Shown in pieces: positions 49,691-58,546 of a stretch of 64,000 bases of DNA (positions are counted from its first letter, which is position 1; each line of letters opens with the position of its first letter). A model generated the notes under the pieces. That model worked only from the letters and a program-made list of their open reading frames with translations. It ran no database searches and was not told where the DNA came from. The position numbers and the translations under genes are program-made. The stretch is from Nostoc sp. NMS8. GTDB taxonomy: Bacteria > Cyanobacteriota > Cyanobacteriia > Cyanobacteriales > Nostocaceae. The stretch is taken from assembly GCF_017115045.1 (NCBI RefSeq), contig NZ_JABXKK010000094.1, positions 62,001 through 126,000 on the forward strand, in the 5' to 3' direction.

Positions 49691-51402
49691 TGTCACAAAA
49701 TAAACCCCGTGATGTTCAAGTTCATCCAATAGCTACAGATACAAGAATACTGCGATCGCGCAGTTGGTCAAGGCTCAGATTTGAAATTGAATATGCTCTT
49801 GCTAAGGGTACAACTGCTAATTCTTATTTAATCGAAAGCGAGAAAACCGCAATTATCGATCCTCCAGGGGAAACGTTTACGCAAATTTATTTAGAAGCTT
49901 TACAGCAACGTTTCCATTTTGAAGATTTAGATTATGTAATTTTGGGACACGTAAATCCTAACCGCGCCGCAACTTTAAAAGCTTTGTTGGGAATTGCTCC
50001 GCAAATCACCTTCGTGTGTTCTAATCCAGGGGCAATAAATTTACGTGCAGCGCTAGAAAATCCAGATTTACAAATTCTTGTGATGCGGGGCGAAGAAACC
50101 CTAGATTTGGGTAATGGGCATAATTTACAATTTATTCCCACCCCCAATCCCCGCTATGCAGATCAACTCTGCACCTACGATCCGCAAACAGAAGTTTTGT
50201 ACACAGATAAGTTATTTGGGGCGCACGTTTGTGGAGATCAGGTATTTGATGAAGGTTGGGAAGTATATAACGAGGATCGGCGCTATTATTTTGATTGCCT
50301 CATGGCTCCCCACGCCCGTCAAGTTGAAACAGCGCTAGATAAACTTGCAGATTTTCCCGTGAGAATGTATGCCAATGGGCACGGGCCTTTGGTGCGCTAT
50401 GGTTTAATCGACTTGACCAACGCTTATCGAGAATGGAGTCAACAGCAAACATCTGCTGACTTGACAGTGGCGTTAATTTATGCTTCAGCTTATGGTAATA
50501 CAGCCACATTAGCCCAAGCGATCGCTCGTGGCATCACCAAAGCTGGTGTCGCTGTAGAATCGATTAACTGCGAATTTACTGAACCAGAAGAAATCCGTGC
50601 GGCTGTGGAAAAAGCTGGTGGTTTCATCATCGGTTCTCCTACCCTTGGCGGTCATGCACCGACACCCGTGCAAACAGCTTTAGGAATTGTCCTATCCACC
50701 GCTACTAACAATAAACTCGCCGGTGCTTTTGGTTCCTTTGGCTGGAGTGGAGAAGCGGTTGATTTAATTGAGGGTAAATTAAAAGATGCTGGTTATCGGT
50801 TTGGTTTTGATACCATCCGCGTAAAATTCAAACCCGACGATGCCACCTTACAATTATGTGAAGAAGCTGGAACCGACTTTGCCCAAGCACTGAAGAAAGC
50901 CAGAAAAGTGCGATCGCAGAGTCTTCCTGCAACAACTGTAGAACAAGCAGTTGGGCGAATTGTCGGCTCTCTTTGTGTTCTGACAGCAAAAGAAGGCGAT
51001 CGCTCCAGTGCCATGTTAGCTTCTTGGGTATCTCAAGCCAGCTTTAATCCACCTGGTTTAACTATCGCCGTCGCCAAAGACCGCGCAGTGGAAACACTGA
51101 CCCATACAGGAAACAAATTTGTCCTCAACATCCTTAAAGAAGGGAATCACTTGGGGTTGATGAAGCACTTCCTCAAACCTTTTGGGCCAGGACAAGACCG
51201 ATTTGCTGATGTCGCCGCCGAAGAAACGGAAAGCGGTTCTCCTATACTTACAGATGCTCTAGCATATCTCGAATGCTCTGTACAAAACCGGATGGAATCT
51301 GGCGACCACTGGCTGGTTTATGCGACCGTCGAGAATGGCAAATTGCTAGATACTGATGGCGTTACAGCCGTCCATCATCGGAAGTCGGCAACTCATTATT
51401 AA
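49690..51402 (+). CDS. flv1: Diflavin flavodiiron protein, Flv1 type (non-canonical diiron site)
   Basis: 570 residues with the same three-domain order as flv3. The diiron motif is degenerate: where the partner has SHTEPDHSG this has GHVNPNRAAT, and where it has HWPDTIFSF this has NPRYADQLC. Loss of these ligands is the known hallmark of Flv1/Flv2 proteins, which work as heterodimers with Flv3/Flv4. The flavodoxin-like part (ALIYASAYGNTATLAQAIAR) and flavin reductase part (GDRSSAMLASWVSQASF) are intact. Presumably cotranscribed with flv3. ATG 49690 is the conserved start region. Confidence 0.88.
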   Translation: MSQNKPRDVQVHPIATDTRILRSRSWSRLRFEIEYALAKGTTANSYLIESEKTAIIDPPGETFTQIYLEALQQRFHFEDLDYVILGHVNPNRAATLKALLGIAPQITFVCSNPGAINLRAALENPDLQILVMRGEETLDLGNGHNLQFIPTPNPRYADQLCTYDPQTEVLYTDKLFGAHVCGDQVFDEGWEVYNEDRRYYFDCLMAPHARQVETALDKLADFPVRMYANGHGPLVRYGLIDLTNAYREWSQQQTSADLTVALIYASAYGNTATLAQAIARGITKAGVAVESINCEFTEPEEIRAAVEKAGGFIIGSPTLGGHAPTPVQTALGIVLSTATNNKLAGAFGSFGWSGEAVDLIEGKLKDAGYRFGFDTIRVKFKPDDATLQLCEEAGTDFAQALKKARKVRSQSLPATTVEQAVGRIVGSLCVLTAKEGDRSSAMLASWVSQASFNPPGLTIAVAKDRAVETLTHTGNKFVLNILKEGNHLGLMKHFLKPFGPGQDRFADVAAEETESGSPILTDALAYLECSVQNRMESGDHWLVYATVENGKLLDTDGVTAVHHRKSATHY

Positions 51403-51488
51403 TCAATTCAATCATTGCCAATTTCCGACCCCAGCCTATTTTTGGTAGTTTTATAAACTCTGCATATCTAATCGGATATGATCTGGTC

Positions 51489-51767
51489 ATGGAGTTCGAG
51501 TGGGATCAATCAAAAGCAGCCGCAAATTTGAAGAAGCACGGTGTCAGCTTTGAAGAAGCCAAAACCGTCTTTAACAATTCTTTGGCAGTCATCTTTGATG
51601 ATAAAGCGCACTCTATAGATGAGCAGCGAGAAATCATTATTGGTCACTCTCAACAAAATCTCTTGCTTTTGATTTCTTTCACTGAGCGTTCCAATGTTAT
51701 CCGTATCATCAGCGCCCGTCTAGCTACTCGAAAGGAACGTGAAGATTATGAACGAAACACCTTTTGA
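51489..51767 (+). CDS. brnT: BrnT-family toxin
   Basis: 92 residues. The family signature starts EFEWDQSKAAANLKKHGVSF, continues EEAKTVFNNSLAVIFDD, and ends RIISARLATRKEREDYE. BrnT is a RelE-fold ribonuclease toxin of type II systems. The reading frame is complete with all expected blocks, so the toxin may be functional. The antitoxin gene overlaps its 3' end by 20 bp. First gene of a toxin-antitoxin patch between flv1 and ribBA. Confidence 0.9.
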   Translation: MEFEWDQSKAAANLKKHGVSFEEAKTVFNNSLAVIFDDKAHSIDEQREIIIGHSQQNLLLLISFTERSNVIRIISARLATRKEREDYERNTF

Positions 51768-51990
51768 AAAATCGCAAAATTCTGACGACGAGCTTCAAGC
51801 TGAGTATCGCTTCGATTATCAAAAGGCAAAGCCTAATCGCTTTGCTGCCCGTAGTGGAACGCAACAGTTAACAGTTGTGGTCTTAGATGAAGATGTGGCT
51901 CAGGTTTTCACCACACCAGAATCGGTCAACAAAGTGTTGAGGGCATTGATTGAGTCAATGCCACAAGTAGCAAACGGCGAGACAGCATAG
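51748..51990 (+). CDS. brnA: BrnA-family antitoxin
   Basis: 80 residues from ATG 51748, preceded by AAAGGAA and overlapping brnT by 20 bp. C-terminal part (LTVVVLDEDVAQVFTTPESV, then NKVLRALIESMP) matches the DNA-binding BrnA half; the N-terminal DYQKAKPNRFAAR contacts the toxin in this family. BrnA normally represses its own operon. Pair appears intact. Confidence 0.82.
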   Translation: MNETPFEKSQNSDDELQAEYRFDYQKAKPNRFAARSGTQQLTVVVLDEDVAQVFTTPESVNKVLRALIESMPQVANGETA

Positions 51991-52053
51991 TCTTGTTGTA
52001 TCACAAGCCGTCTTATTCTGATAATCCAACGCTCTCTGTTAGAAATTATTACC

Positions 52054-52167
52054 ATGACGTTACGTGAACTTGAAGATCAAGCACTGAGATTATCTGCCGA
52101 GGATCGTTGGCAGTTAATCAATACATTAGTGCGATCGCCTAATTCGCTACACATTTCTATTTTTTAG
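52054..52167 (+). pseudogene. Truncated addiction-module antitoxin
   Basis: 37 codons: MTLRELEDQALRLSAEDRWQ then LINTLVRSPNSLHISIF. The beginning is that of the small addiction-module antitoxins (LRELEEQAL.LS.EDRWQLV..LL.S); the family usually continues for about 30-40 more residues. The tail after LVRS looks unrelated, and a HIP1 site (GCGATCGC) sits at the break. No cognate toxin follows. Confidence 0.55.
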
Positions 52168-52189
52168 TCTTAACCGAGCAGTATTGCTT

Positions 52190-52429
52190 TCAGATTCGCT
52201 CATAAGCAGACAAAAAATCCTCTCTTGAGATACCCGCTTGAGTACAAATGGATCTCAATGTCAAACCTTTAATTTGAGAATGGTTAGGCATACTCAGTGG
52301 AGTTTTTGTTCCATCTTAGTTTTCTCGCTCCATAACAATATGCTCTCGCTCCCTAATAACAGTGAATCCCAGAAATTCCAATGTCTTAATAACTTTAGCT
52401 TTAAGTACATCTACTGGGAATTTAACCAT
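52190..52429 (-). pseudogene. hicA: HicA toxin with one in-frame stop codon
   Basis: Read from ATG 52429 the frame gives MVKFPVDVLKAKVIKTLEFL, GFTVIREREHIVMEREN, then TAA (52316-52318), then DGTKTPLSMPNHSQIKGLTL and RSICTQAGISREDFLSAYERI to TGA at 52190. Apart from codon 38 this is a full-length HicA (double-stranded-RNA-binding-fold mRNase), including the catalytic His region PNHSQIKG. A single base change from GAA or CAA would explain the TAA. The ATG overlaps the hicB stop (TAATG). The toxin is therefore probably inactive while its antitoxin persists. Confidence 0.85.
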
Positions 52430-52653
52430 TAAATAGGAACCTCAGCTTCCGCCACAAAAGTTTCTAGGACTGGTGATTCCTCTTCTAAAACCTCTTGACC
52501 AAATATCTCTATATGGCAGTGGAGAGCAGATTTAACATCAGCTAGTGCTTCTTCATAGCTGTCACCTTCGCCAACTACAACCCCCTTGATACCCAAGGGA
52601 TATGCTACGTAACCGTCATTATGTTTTTTAACAATAATTTTGATTGCTCTCAT
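52429..52653 (-). CDS. hicB: HicB-family antitoxin
   Basis: 74 residues, the short HicB form: partial RNase-H-like fold with KIIVKKHNDGYVAYPLGIKG and VVVGEGDSYEEALADVKSAL, without a C-terminal DNA-binding domain. It is translationally coupled to the downstream hicA frame (stop and start overlap as TAATG). Orphaned in effect because hicA carries a nonsense codon. Confidence 0.88.
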   Translation of the reverse strand: MRAIKIIVKKHNDGYVAYPLGIKGVVVGEGDSYEEALADVKSALHCHIEIFGQEVLEEESPVLETFVAEAEVPI

Positions 52654-52751
52654 TGTTATATAAAAGAACGGCTGAAAAGTTTGGGGGGAATGTAGGATTT
52701 ACACACAATAAATCCTCCAACACCTTAAAAAGTTGGCTTTTAGGGTTATGG

Positions 52752-54425
52752 CTATTTGCTAAAGCTGTAAATTTGCTGTGTCTCCAAGCGATCGCTAATT
52801 GATGAAGGCAGTGTACTATCGGTGAATGTCTGCCGATCTAGTTGGACTTGTAAATTACTCAAAGGATCGCAACCAGAAGAAATCAGAAATTCTAGTTTTT
52901 GGATGTATGGCAAAGTAGCGAGGTTATCCAGAATTTGAAAGACCGCCTGTACATAAGGATGACCCTCTTGACGATACCAATCACAGCTAGCAACTTTTGC
53001 CTGATCAAAACCCAAGTGTACTGTTAAAGATGGCTCGTCAAATATAGCGATCGCTAAGGGACGCGCTTCTTCTTGCAACAATAAATCATTACTTCTCGCT
53101 AAATGTCGCAGTTTTTCTAAGCGTTCATAGCGTTCTGTCACAGCTTCCGGGTCATCTTGCCAGTGAATTGCTACTGTTACTAAATAAGTTTGTAACAGCA
53201 TGTGACCCAGCTTTTTCGCCTTTGTTGCTAGATAGTAGGAATTGTACTCGGTTGCTTCAATTAACAATGGCAAGCGATCAACCACTTCCAATCCATAGCC
53301 TTTGACTCCAGCAATTTTACGGGGATTATTGGTAATCAGGCGAATCTTTTTGATGCCTAAGTCCATGAGCATTTGTGCCCCCATCCCGTAATCTCGCAAG
53401 TCAGCAGGAAATCCTAAACGCTCATTTGCTTCTACTGTATCCAATCCCATATCCTGCAACGAGTAGGCTTTCAGCTTATTAATCAAGCCGATTCCCCGCC
53501 CTTCTTGGCGCAGGTATACAACTACACCTTGACCAGCAGCCTCAATCATTTTCAGTGCTGCTTGCAACTGCATTCGACAGTCGCAGCGCAAAGAACCCAA
53601 AGCATCACCAGTTAAGCATTCTGAGTGCATCCGCACCATCACAGGCTCATCTTTGAAATTAGCTGGATCGCCCTTGACAATTGCAACGTGTTCTGTATTA
53701 TCCAGAGTATGGCGGTAGGCGTAAATTTCAAACTGACCGAATTGACTAGGAAGCTTGGTAATCACCTCACGATACACTAAGCGATCGTGCTGTAGGCGAT
53801 AACTGATTAAATCCGCAATACTAATAATTTTTAAATTGTGACGTTTAGCATATTCAACTAATTGCTGTAACCGCGCCATTGAACCATCGGGGTTTTGAAT
53901 TTCACAAATTACCCCGGCTGGGTATAACCCTGCTAGTCGAGATAAGTCCACAGCCGCTTCCGTATGCCCTGCCCGTTTGAGTACGCCTCCAGCCTTAGCC
54001 CGAAGGGGAAAAATATGACCAGGGCGACGTAAATCGGTGGGTTTTGTGGCTGGATTGAGAGTAACCTGGATAGTGCGAGCGCGGTCTTCGGCTGAGATGC
54101 CTGTGCTTACGCCTAATTCTGGCCCGGCATCAATACTGACAGTGAAGGCAGTTTGGTTAGTATCTGTAATGTTGCTTACCATCAAGGGTAAGTCTAGCTC
54201 GTCTAGGCGATCGCCTGTCATTGCCAAACAAATCAGCCCTCTCGCTTCCACCGCCATGAAATTAATAGTGTCGGGTGTAGCAAATTGAGCAGCACAAATC
54301 AAGTCGCCTTCATTTTCTCTATTTTCATCATCTACCACTACAATGACGCGACCAGCTTTGAGGTCTGCTAAAGCGGCATCAATCGAATCAAATTTAAAAG
54401 CTTGGGTAGTATTAGGCTGTGACAC
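52752..54425 (-). CDS. ribBA: Bifunctional DHBP synthase / GTP cyclohydrolase II
   Basis: 557 residues. N-terminal RibB domain (DDENRENEGDLICAA; RAGHTEAAVDLSRLAG) makes dihydroxybutanone phosphate; RibA domain (about 206-400) with zinc cysteines in HSECLTGDALGSLRCDCRMQ and YLRQEGRGIGLINKLKAYSL opens GTP. Together they feed riboflavin synthesis. A further 150 residues at the C-terminus (VTVAIHWQDDPEAVTERYER) are a cyanobacterial extension of unknown role. No FMN riboswitch recognisable upstream. Confidence 0.96.
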   Translation of the reverse strand: MSQPNTTQAFKFDSIDAALADLKAGRVIVVVDDENRENEGDLICAAQFATPDTINFMAVEARGLICLAMTGDRLDELDLPLMVSNITDTNQTAFTVSIDAGPELGVSTGISAEDRARTIQVTLNPATKPTDLRRPGHIFPLRAKAGGVLKRAGHTEAAVDLSRLAGLYPAGVICEIQNPDGSMARLQQLVEYAKRHNLKIISIADLISYRLQHDRLVYREVITKLPSQFGQFEIYAYRHTLDNTEHVAIVKGDPANFKDEPVMVRMHSECLTGDALGSLRCDCRMQLQAALKMIEAAGQGVVVYLRQEGRGIGLINKLKAYSLQDMGLDTVEANERLGFPADLRDYGMGAQMLMDLGIKKIRLITNNPRKIAGVKGYGLEVVDRLPLLIEATEYNSYYLATKAKKLGHMLLQTYLVTVAIHWQDDPEAVTERYERLEKLRHLARSNDLLLQEEARPLAIAIFDEPSLTVHLGFDQAKVASCDWYRQEGHPYVQAVFQILDNLATLPYIQKLEFLISSGCDPLSNLQVQLDRQTFTDSTLPSSISDRLETQQIYSFSK

Positions 54426-54712
54426 AGAAAGATTTCCAGCTATAAACGTAAATTTTTTTTACAATTTCTTCTTTTAGATTGTAGCTCCTTTATAAGGCAG
54501 AGAAGTAGACTAGCAATAATTTGATCGCGTGACAAGAATTATGTCATTAAAAGTAGGGATAAAGTGCAGCGACAGTTAAGGATGAGGGGGATGAAGAATA
54601 ATTTACTTCCTCTGCTCCCTCATCTCCCCGTTTTGTGCGCTACGCGTCTAGTCGCTGATATTGTTGATAGCTGAGAACGAATTAACTATTCATGGGATAA
54701 GGATTTCAGATC

Positions 54713-55771
54713 ATGGGCAAATTTAGACGCGTACCCGTTGGGATTGTTGGCGCGTCGGGCTATGGCGGAGTACAGTTAGTACGATTACTGATGGATCATC
54801 CAGAAGTTGAACTGGTTTATTTAGGTGGTGAGAGTAGTATTGGGAAATCCTTCGGGGATCTCTACCCGCATCTAGCTCATGCAACTAACCTGCTAATAGA
54901 GGCTGTAGAACCAGAAATAATTGCTCACCGCTGTGAAGTAGTTTTCTTGTCTTTACCAAATGGTCTGGCTTGCCAAATCGCGCCGAAACTGTTGGAAAAA
55001 GGATGTAAAGTTATAGATTTGAGTGCAGACTATCGGTTTAGTAATTTGACAACTTATACAAATTGGTATGGCATTGAGAGAAGCGATCGCACAATTGCAG
55101 CGACAGCAGTTTATGGATTACCAGAACTTTATCGCGATCGCATTGCCGAAGCTCAACTCATTGGCTGTCCTGGTTCCTATCCCACAGCTAGTCTTCTTGC
55201 ACTTTCGCCACTATTAAAGCAAGGTTTAATCGTACCAGAAACAGCTATTATCGATGCCAAGTCCGGCACATCTAGCAGTGGACGACAGCCTCAAACCAAC
55301 TTATTACTAGCTGAAGCAGACAACTCAATCGCAGCTTTCAACGTCGGTCGTCACCGTCATACCCCAGAAATTGAGCAAATTTGCAGTGACTTAGCTGGTC
55401 ACGAACTCATGATCCAATTTACACCGCACTTGATCCCAATGGTACGCGGGATTTTGGCAACGGTATATGCCAAGATGAGCGATCCTGGTCTAGTGCGAGA
55501 TGACTTAATCACAATTTTCTCAGCCTTCTACCGTAACTCTCCTTGGGTAAAAGTCTGTAGTAGCGGTATTTACCCCCAAACCAAATGGGCTAATGGCAGC
55601 AATCTTTGTTACATCGGTGTAGAAGTTGACCCGCGCACAGGTCGCGTAATTGTCATGTCAGCAATTGACAATCTAATTAAAGGACAGGCGGGCCAAGCTA
55701 TTCAGTGTCTAAACCTGATGATGGACTGGGATGAAACCTTGGGATTGCCCAAATTGGGGTTTTATCCGTAA
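54713..55771 (+). CDS. argC: N-acetyl-gamma-glutamyl-phosphate reductase with Ser at the catalytic Cys
   Basis: 352 residues, normal length. ArgC reduces N-acetylglutamyl phosphate in arginine synthesis. NADP-binding start PVGIVGASGYGGVQLVRLL, VVFLSLPNGLACQIAPKLL and the substrate region NVGRHRHTPEIEQ are normal. The active-site block, which in the family reads PGCYPTA, is here IGCPGSYPTASLLALSPLL: residue 155, the thiol nucleophile, is Ser (TCC, where TGC would be Cys). A different Cys lies three residues earlier (C152). The enzyme may be impaired unless another argC exists or this base is an error. Confidence 0.93.
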   Translation: MGKFRRVPVGIVGASGYGGVQLVRLLMDHPEVELVYLGGESSIGKSFGDLYPHLAHATNLLIEAVEPEIIAHRCEVVFLSLPNGLACQIAPKLLEKGCKVIDLSADYRFSNLTTYTNWYGIERSDRTIAATAVYGLPELYRDRIAEAQLIGCPGSYPTASLLALSPLLKQGLIVPETAIIDAKSGTSSSGRQPQTNLLLAEADNSIAAFNVGRHRHTPEIEQICSDLAGHELMIQFTPHLIPMVRGILATVYAKMSDPGLVRDDLITIFSAFYRNSPWVKVCSSGIYPQTKWANGSNLCYIGVEVDPRTGRVIVMSAIDNLIKGQAGQAIQCLNLMMDWDETLGLPKLGFYP

Positions 55772-55818
55772 ATGGGGATTGGGGATTGGGAAGAATTCTA
55801 GTCCCCAGTCCCCAGTCC
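55772..55818. repeat. GGGATTGGGG / CCCCAGTCCC repeats
   Basis: ATGGGGATTGGGGATTGGG then AGTCCCCAGTCCCCAGTCCC between argC and eno, which converge. Confidence 0.8.
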
Positions 55819-57108
55819 CTACTTCGGCCCTAACCCCACAGCACCAGCATAAACGGCGCGATCGCCTAGTTGATCTTCAATTCGCAGCAAGCGATTATAT
55901 TTTGCTACGCGTTCGCTGCGACACAGAGAACCTGTTTTGATTTGACCGGCACGGGTTGCTACAGCTAAATCAGCGATCGTTGTGTCTTCGGTTTCACCAG
56001 AACGATGGCTAATTACTGAACGGATACTGTTACGAGTTGCCAAATCAATCGTTTCTAAGGTTTCGGTAAGTGAACCGATTTGATTGAGTTTAATCAAAAT
56101 GGCATTAGCAGCTTTTTCCTGAATGCCTCTTTGCAAGCGGGTGGCATTAGTAACAAATAAGTCATCCCCTACCAACTGCACCCGCGAACCTAACTTCTGG
56201 GTGAGTAATTGCCAACTTTGCCAATCTTCTTCGTGCAAGCCATCTTCAATTGACACAATTGGATATTGGTCAACTAGTTGTCCTAAATAATCAATAAATT
56301 CAGCCGGGGCGTGAGGTTTACCATCGTAAACATACTGTCCATTCTTGTAAAATTCGCTAGCCGCTACATCCAATGCCAAAGCGACTTCTTCCCCTGGCTT
56401 ATAACCAGCTTTCTTAATGGCAGCAACCAGCAATTCCAAAGCTACTTGATTGGACTCTAAATTAGGGGCAAAACCGCCTTCATCGCCCACACCAGTAAGC
56501 AAACCCTTTTCATCTAATACCTGACTAAGAGTCGCAAACACCTCTGCACCCCAGCGCAATGCTTCCTGGAAGGAAGTTGCACCAATTGGGACAATCATAA
56601 ATTCTTGAAAATCCACGTTATTTGATGCGTGTGCGCCACCGTTAATCACGTTCATCAACGGCACTGGGAGCAAATTCGCTAAAGGGCCACCCAAATAGCG
56701 ATATAGAGGAATATCAAGAGATTCAGCACCAGCTTTGGCTGCTGCTAAGGAAACTCCCAAAATCGCATTTGCGCCCAAATTGGATTTGTTGGCAGAACCA
56801 TCTATCGCGATCATTGTGCGGTCTAGGAGTTCTTGGTTGAGGGCATCCAAGCCTAGTAATTTTGGTGCAAGTGCTTCTTTGACGTTTTGTACTGCCTTGA
56901 GTACGCCTTTGCCTCCATAACGGCTTTTATCGCCATCACGCAGTTCGTGGGCTTCAAAAGTGCCAGTAGATGCACCACTGGGAACCTGCGCCAGTCCGAC
57001 AACACCGTTGGCTAAATGCACTTCGGCTTCAATTGTCGGTCTACCGCGTGAATCAAGAATTTCACGAGATGCGATCGCCTCAATGGCAGTATCTAGAAAT
57101 TTACTCAT
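55819..57108 (-). CDS. eno: Enolase
   Basis: 429 residues. Interconverts 2-phosphoglycerate and phosphoenolpyruvate. All expected active-site groups are visible: SGASTGTFEAHELRDGD, NGGAHASNNVDFQEFMIVP, GDEGGFAP, metal ligands in ALDVAASEF, IEDGLHEEDW and GDDLFVTN, the catalytic Lys in ILIKLNQIGSLTET, and SHRSGETEDTTIADLAVA. Single gene, minus strand, intact. Confidence 0.98.
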   Translation of the reverse strand: MSKFLDTAIEAIASREILDSRGRPTIEAEVHLANGVVGLAQVPSGASTGTFEAHELRDGDKSRYGGKGVLKAVQNVKEALAPKLLGLDALNQELLDRTMIAIDGSANKSNLGANAILGVSLAAAKAGAESLDIPLYRYLGGPLANLLPVPLMNVINGGAHASNNVDFQEFMIVPIGATSFQEALRWGAEVFATLSQVLDEKGLLTGVGDEGGFAPNLESNQVALELLVAAIKKAGYKPGEEVALALDVAASEFYKNGQYVYDGKPHAPAEFIDYLGQLVDQYPIVSIEDGLHEEDWQSWQLLTQKLGSRVQLVGDDLFVTNATRLQRGIQEKAANAILIKLNQIGSLTETLETIDLATRNSIRSVISHRSGETEDTTIADLAVATRAGQIKTGSLCRSERVAKYNRLLRIEDQLGDRAVYAGAVGLGPK

Positions 57109-57374
57109 CTGTACTTTATCCTTTATTCGAGTGTGTTACGCATCCAGTCCAGTTGCTTAACCCAATCGTTAGCATAGGCGGTTAAGAGGCTTTCTCGGCT
57201 GAGATTAAAGAAGATTTCCACTATAGGATCGGAATCAACGCCAAGAATGGGTAATTGTTTATCCTGTCCTTTCCTTTTAGTTCTTTCTGTGAAGGCATTT
57301 TTACCTTAAGACTTTGAGCTAGGTAAAATGTTGGCAGAGAATAACACTAAATCAATTACACAGAAAAGGTCAAT

Positions 57375-57809
57375 ATGCGATTACTACACACAATGCTGCG
57401 GGTGGGCAATCTTGAAGAGTCCTTAAAGTTCTACTGTGAAGTTCTAGGAATGAAACTGCTGCGCCGAAAAGATTATCCAGGGGGAGAATTTACCCTGGCT
57501 TTTGTTGGCTATGGCGATGAAAGCGACAACTCGGCGATCGAACTAACATATAACTGGGGAGTGGAAAAGTACGAATTGGGTAATGCTTACGGTCACATTG
57601 CCCTTGGTGTTGATGACATTTACGCTACGTGTGACGAAATCCGCAGTCAGGGCGGTAAAGTCGTGCGTGAACCAGGGGCGATGAAACATGGTTCGACAGT
57701 AATTGCTTTTGTGGAAGATCCAGATGGATATAAAATTGAACTGATTCAACTGGGAAGTCAAGGGTCAGCAGTCAAACAGGAATCACAAGAGCAACTTGTA
57801 AGTCAGTAA
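57375..57809 (+). CDS. gloA: Lactoylglutathione lyase (glyoxalase I)
   Basis: 144 residues. Converts the methylglyoxal-glutathione hemithioacetal to lactoylglutathione. Metal ligands of the Ni-type enzyme: H5 (RLLHTMLRVGN), Glu in SAIELTYNWG, His in AYGHIALGVDD and Glu in GYKIELIQLG. Bacterial short form without the insertions of zinc-type enzymes, followed by a Gln/Ser-rich tail (GSQGSAVKQESQEQLVSQ) not conserved in the family. Confidence 0.95.
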   Translation: MRLLHTMLRVGNLEESLKFYCEVLGMKLLRRKDYPGGEFTLAFVGYGDESDNSAIELTYNWGVEKYELGNAYGHIALGVDDIYATCDEIRSQGGKVVREPGAMKHGSTVIAFVEDPDGYKIELIQLGSQGSAVKQESQEQLVSQ

Positions 57810-58308
57810 TTCTTATAAGGTATAAAGGATTTCCAAAAAATAAATTATCCGCTAGGGTAGAGTGTCACTTACCAAGCTGGATTTAGATCCCCGACTTCTT
57901 CAAGAAGTCGGGGATCTGGGCAGCAAGTTTTGCTTAAGAAATATATTAAAAAGTTGAACCAGACGCGGCGAGATTGATTATTACCGCCTACTGTCTTCTC
58001 ATACCAGCAAATCTCGAAGCGCGAGACTTCCCCTTTTTAGGCGGGTTAGGGGATATCTTCTGCGTAAATCCTATTAGTCTTACCTACATACTGTCGTTGA
58101 TGAGTAACATTAATCGCGTAGACGTAGCCCATCGTAGACATCACTCTAATCACAACATCATCTGCCAAAGTCCACTCATAACAGTATTTTCGTTTTAAAT
58201 TAGAAAATAGGTAATCGATTAAACTATCACCAATTACCAATCTAAAATTGCCACCGGAGATACACGCGGATATACGCTGAGAATGCTTGGATAATTAGGG
58301 ACTGGGGA
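57810..58308. other. Intergenic region between gloA and clpB, left part
   Basis: Contains a strong hairpin (57885-57917). A minus-strand 64-codon frame (58046-58240, with YCYEWTLADDVVIRVMSTMG) may be a remnant of an unknown protein, without ribosome-binding site or recognisable family. No confident gene. Confidence 0.45.
57885..57917. terminator. Perfect 16-bp hairpin after gloA
   Basis: AGATCCCCGACTTCTT, one base, then AAGAAGTCGGGGATCT. 76 bp beyond gloA. The same CCCGA-TTCTT stem type returns at 61312-61349 after clpB, so it may be a dispersed repeat as well as a terminator. Confidence 0.75.
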
Positions 58309-58442
58309 CTAGTACCGCAAGGCAGAATTCAAAATGACGCTCTCTCTCTACGAGACGCTGCGCTAACAAAATTCAAAATTAATACGGCGTAAGCGTTTCA
58401 TTAATTTTGAATGGGTATTTTACTTACGCCGTGTTGTACTAG
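58309..58442. repeat. MITE-like 134-bp element
   Basis: Bounded by CTAGTAC (58309-58315) and GTACTAG (58436-58442). Inside, ACGGCGTAAG (58384-58393) pairs with CTTACGCCGT (58423-58432), and CGAGACGCTGCGCTAAC is a dispersed GC-rich word. No coding capacity. The inverted ends and internal palindrome suggest a miniature inverted-repeat element. Confidence 0.6.
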
Positions 58443-58546
58443 GGAAAGATTTTTCCAATCCCCAATCCCCATTACCCTTTATCCCCAGAGGGGGCCCCAC
58501 CTTCCCCAATCCCTAAACTAAAAATCAAAATTCCAAAATTATAAAG
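58443..58546. repeat. CCCCAATCCCC repeat leader of clpB
   Basis: TCCAATCCCCAATCCCCATT and CCTTCCCCAATCCCTAAAC directly before the clpB start. Confidence 0.7.

Noticed and set aside
49690..51402. Degenerate diiron site in Flv1 as a novel loss
   Set aside because: Loss of these ligands is the established feature of the Flv1/Flv2 subfamily, so it is not unusual.
51739..51747. Earlier start for the BrnA antitoxin
   Set aside because: ATG 51748 has a well-placed AAAGGAA and matches the usual N-terminus; the upstream codons are inside the brnT end.
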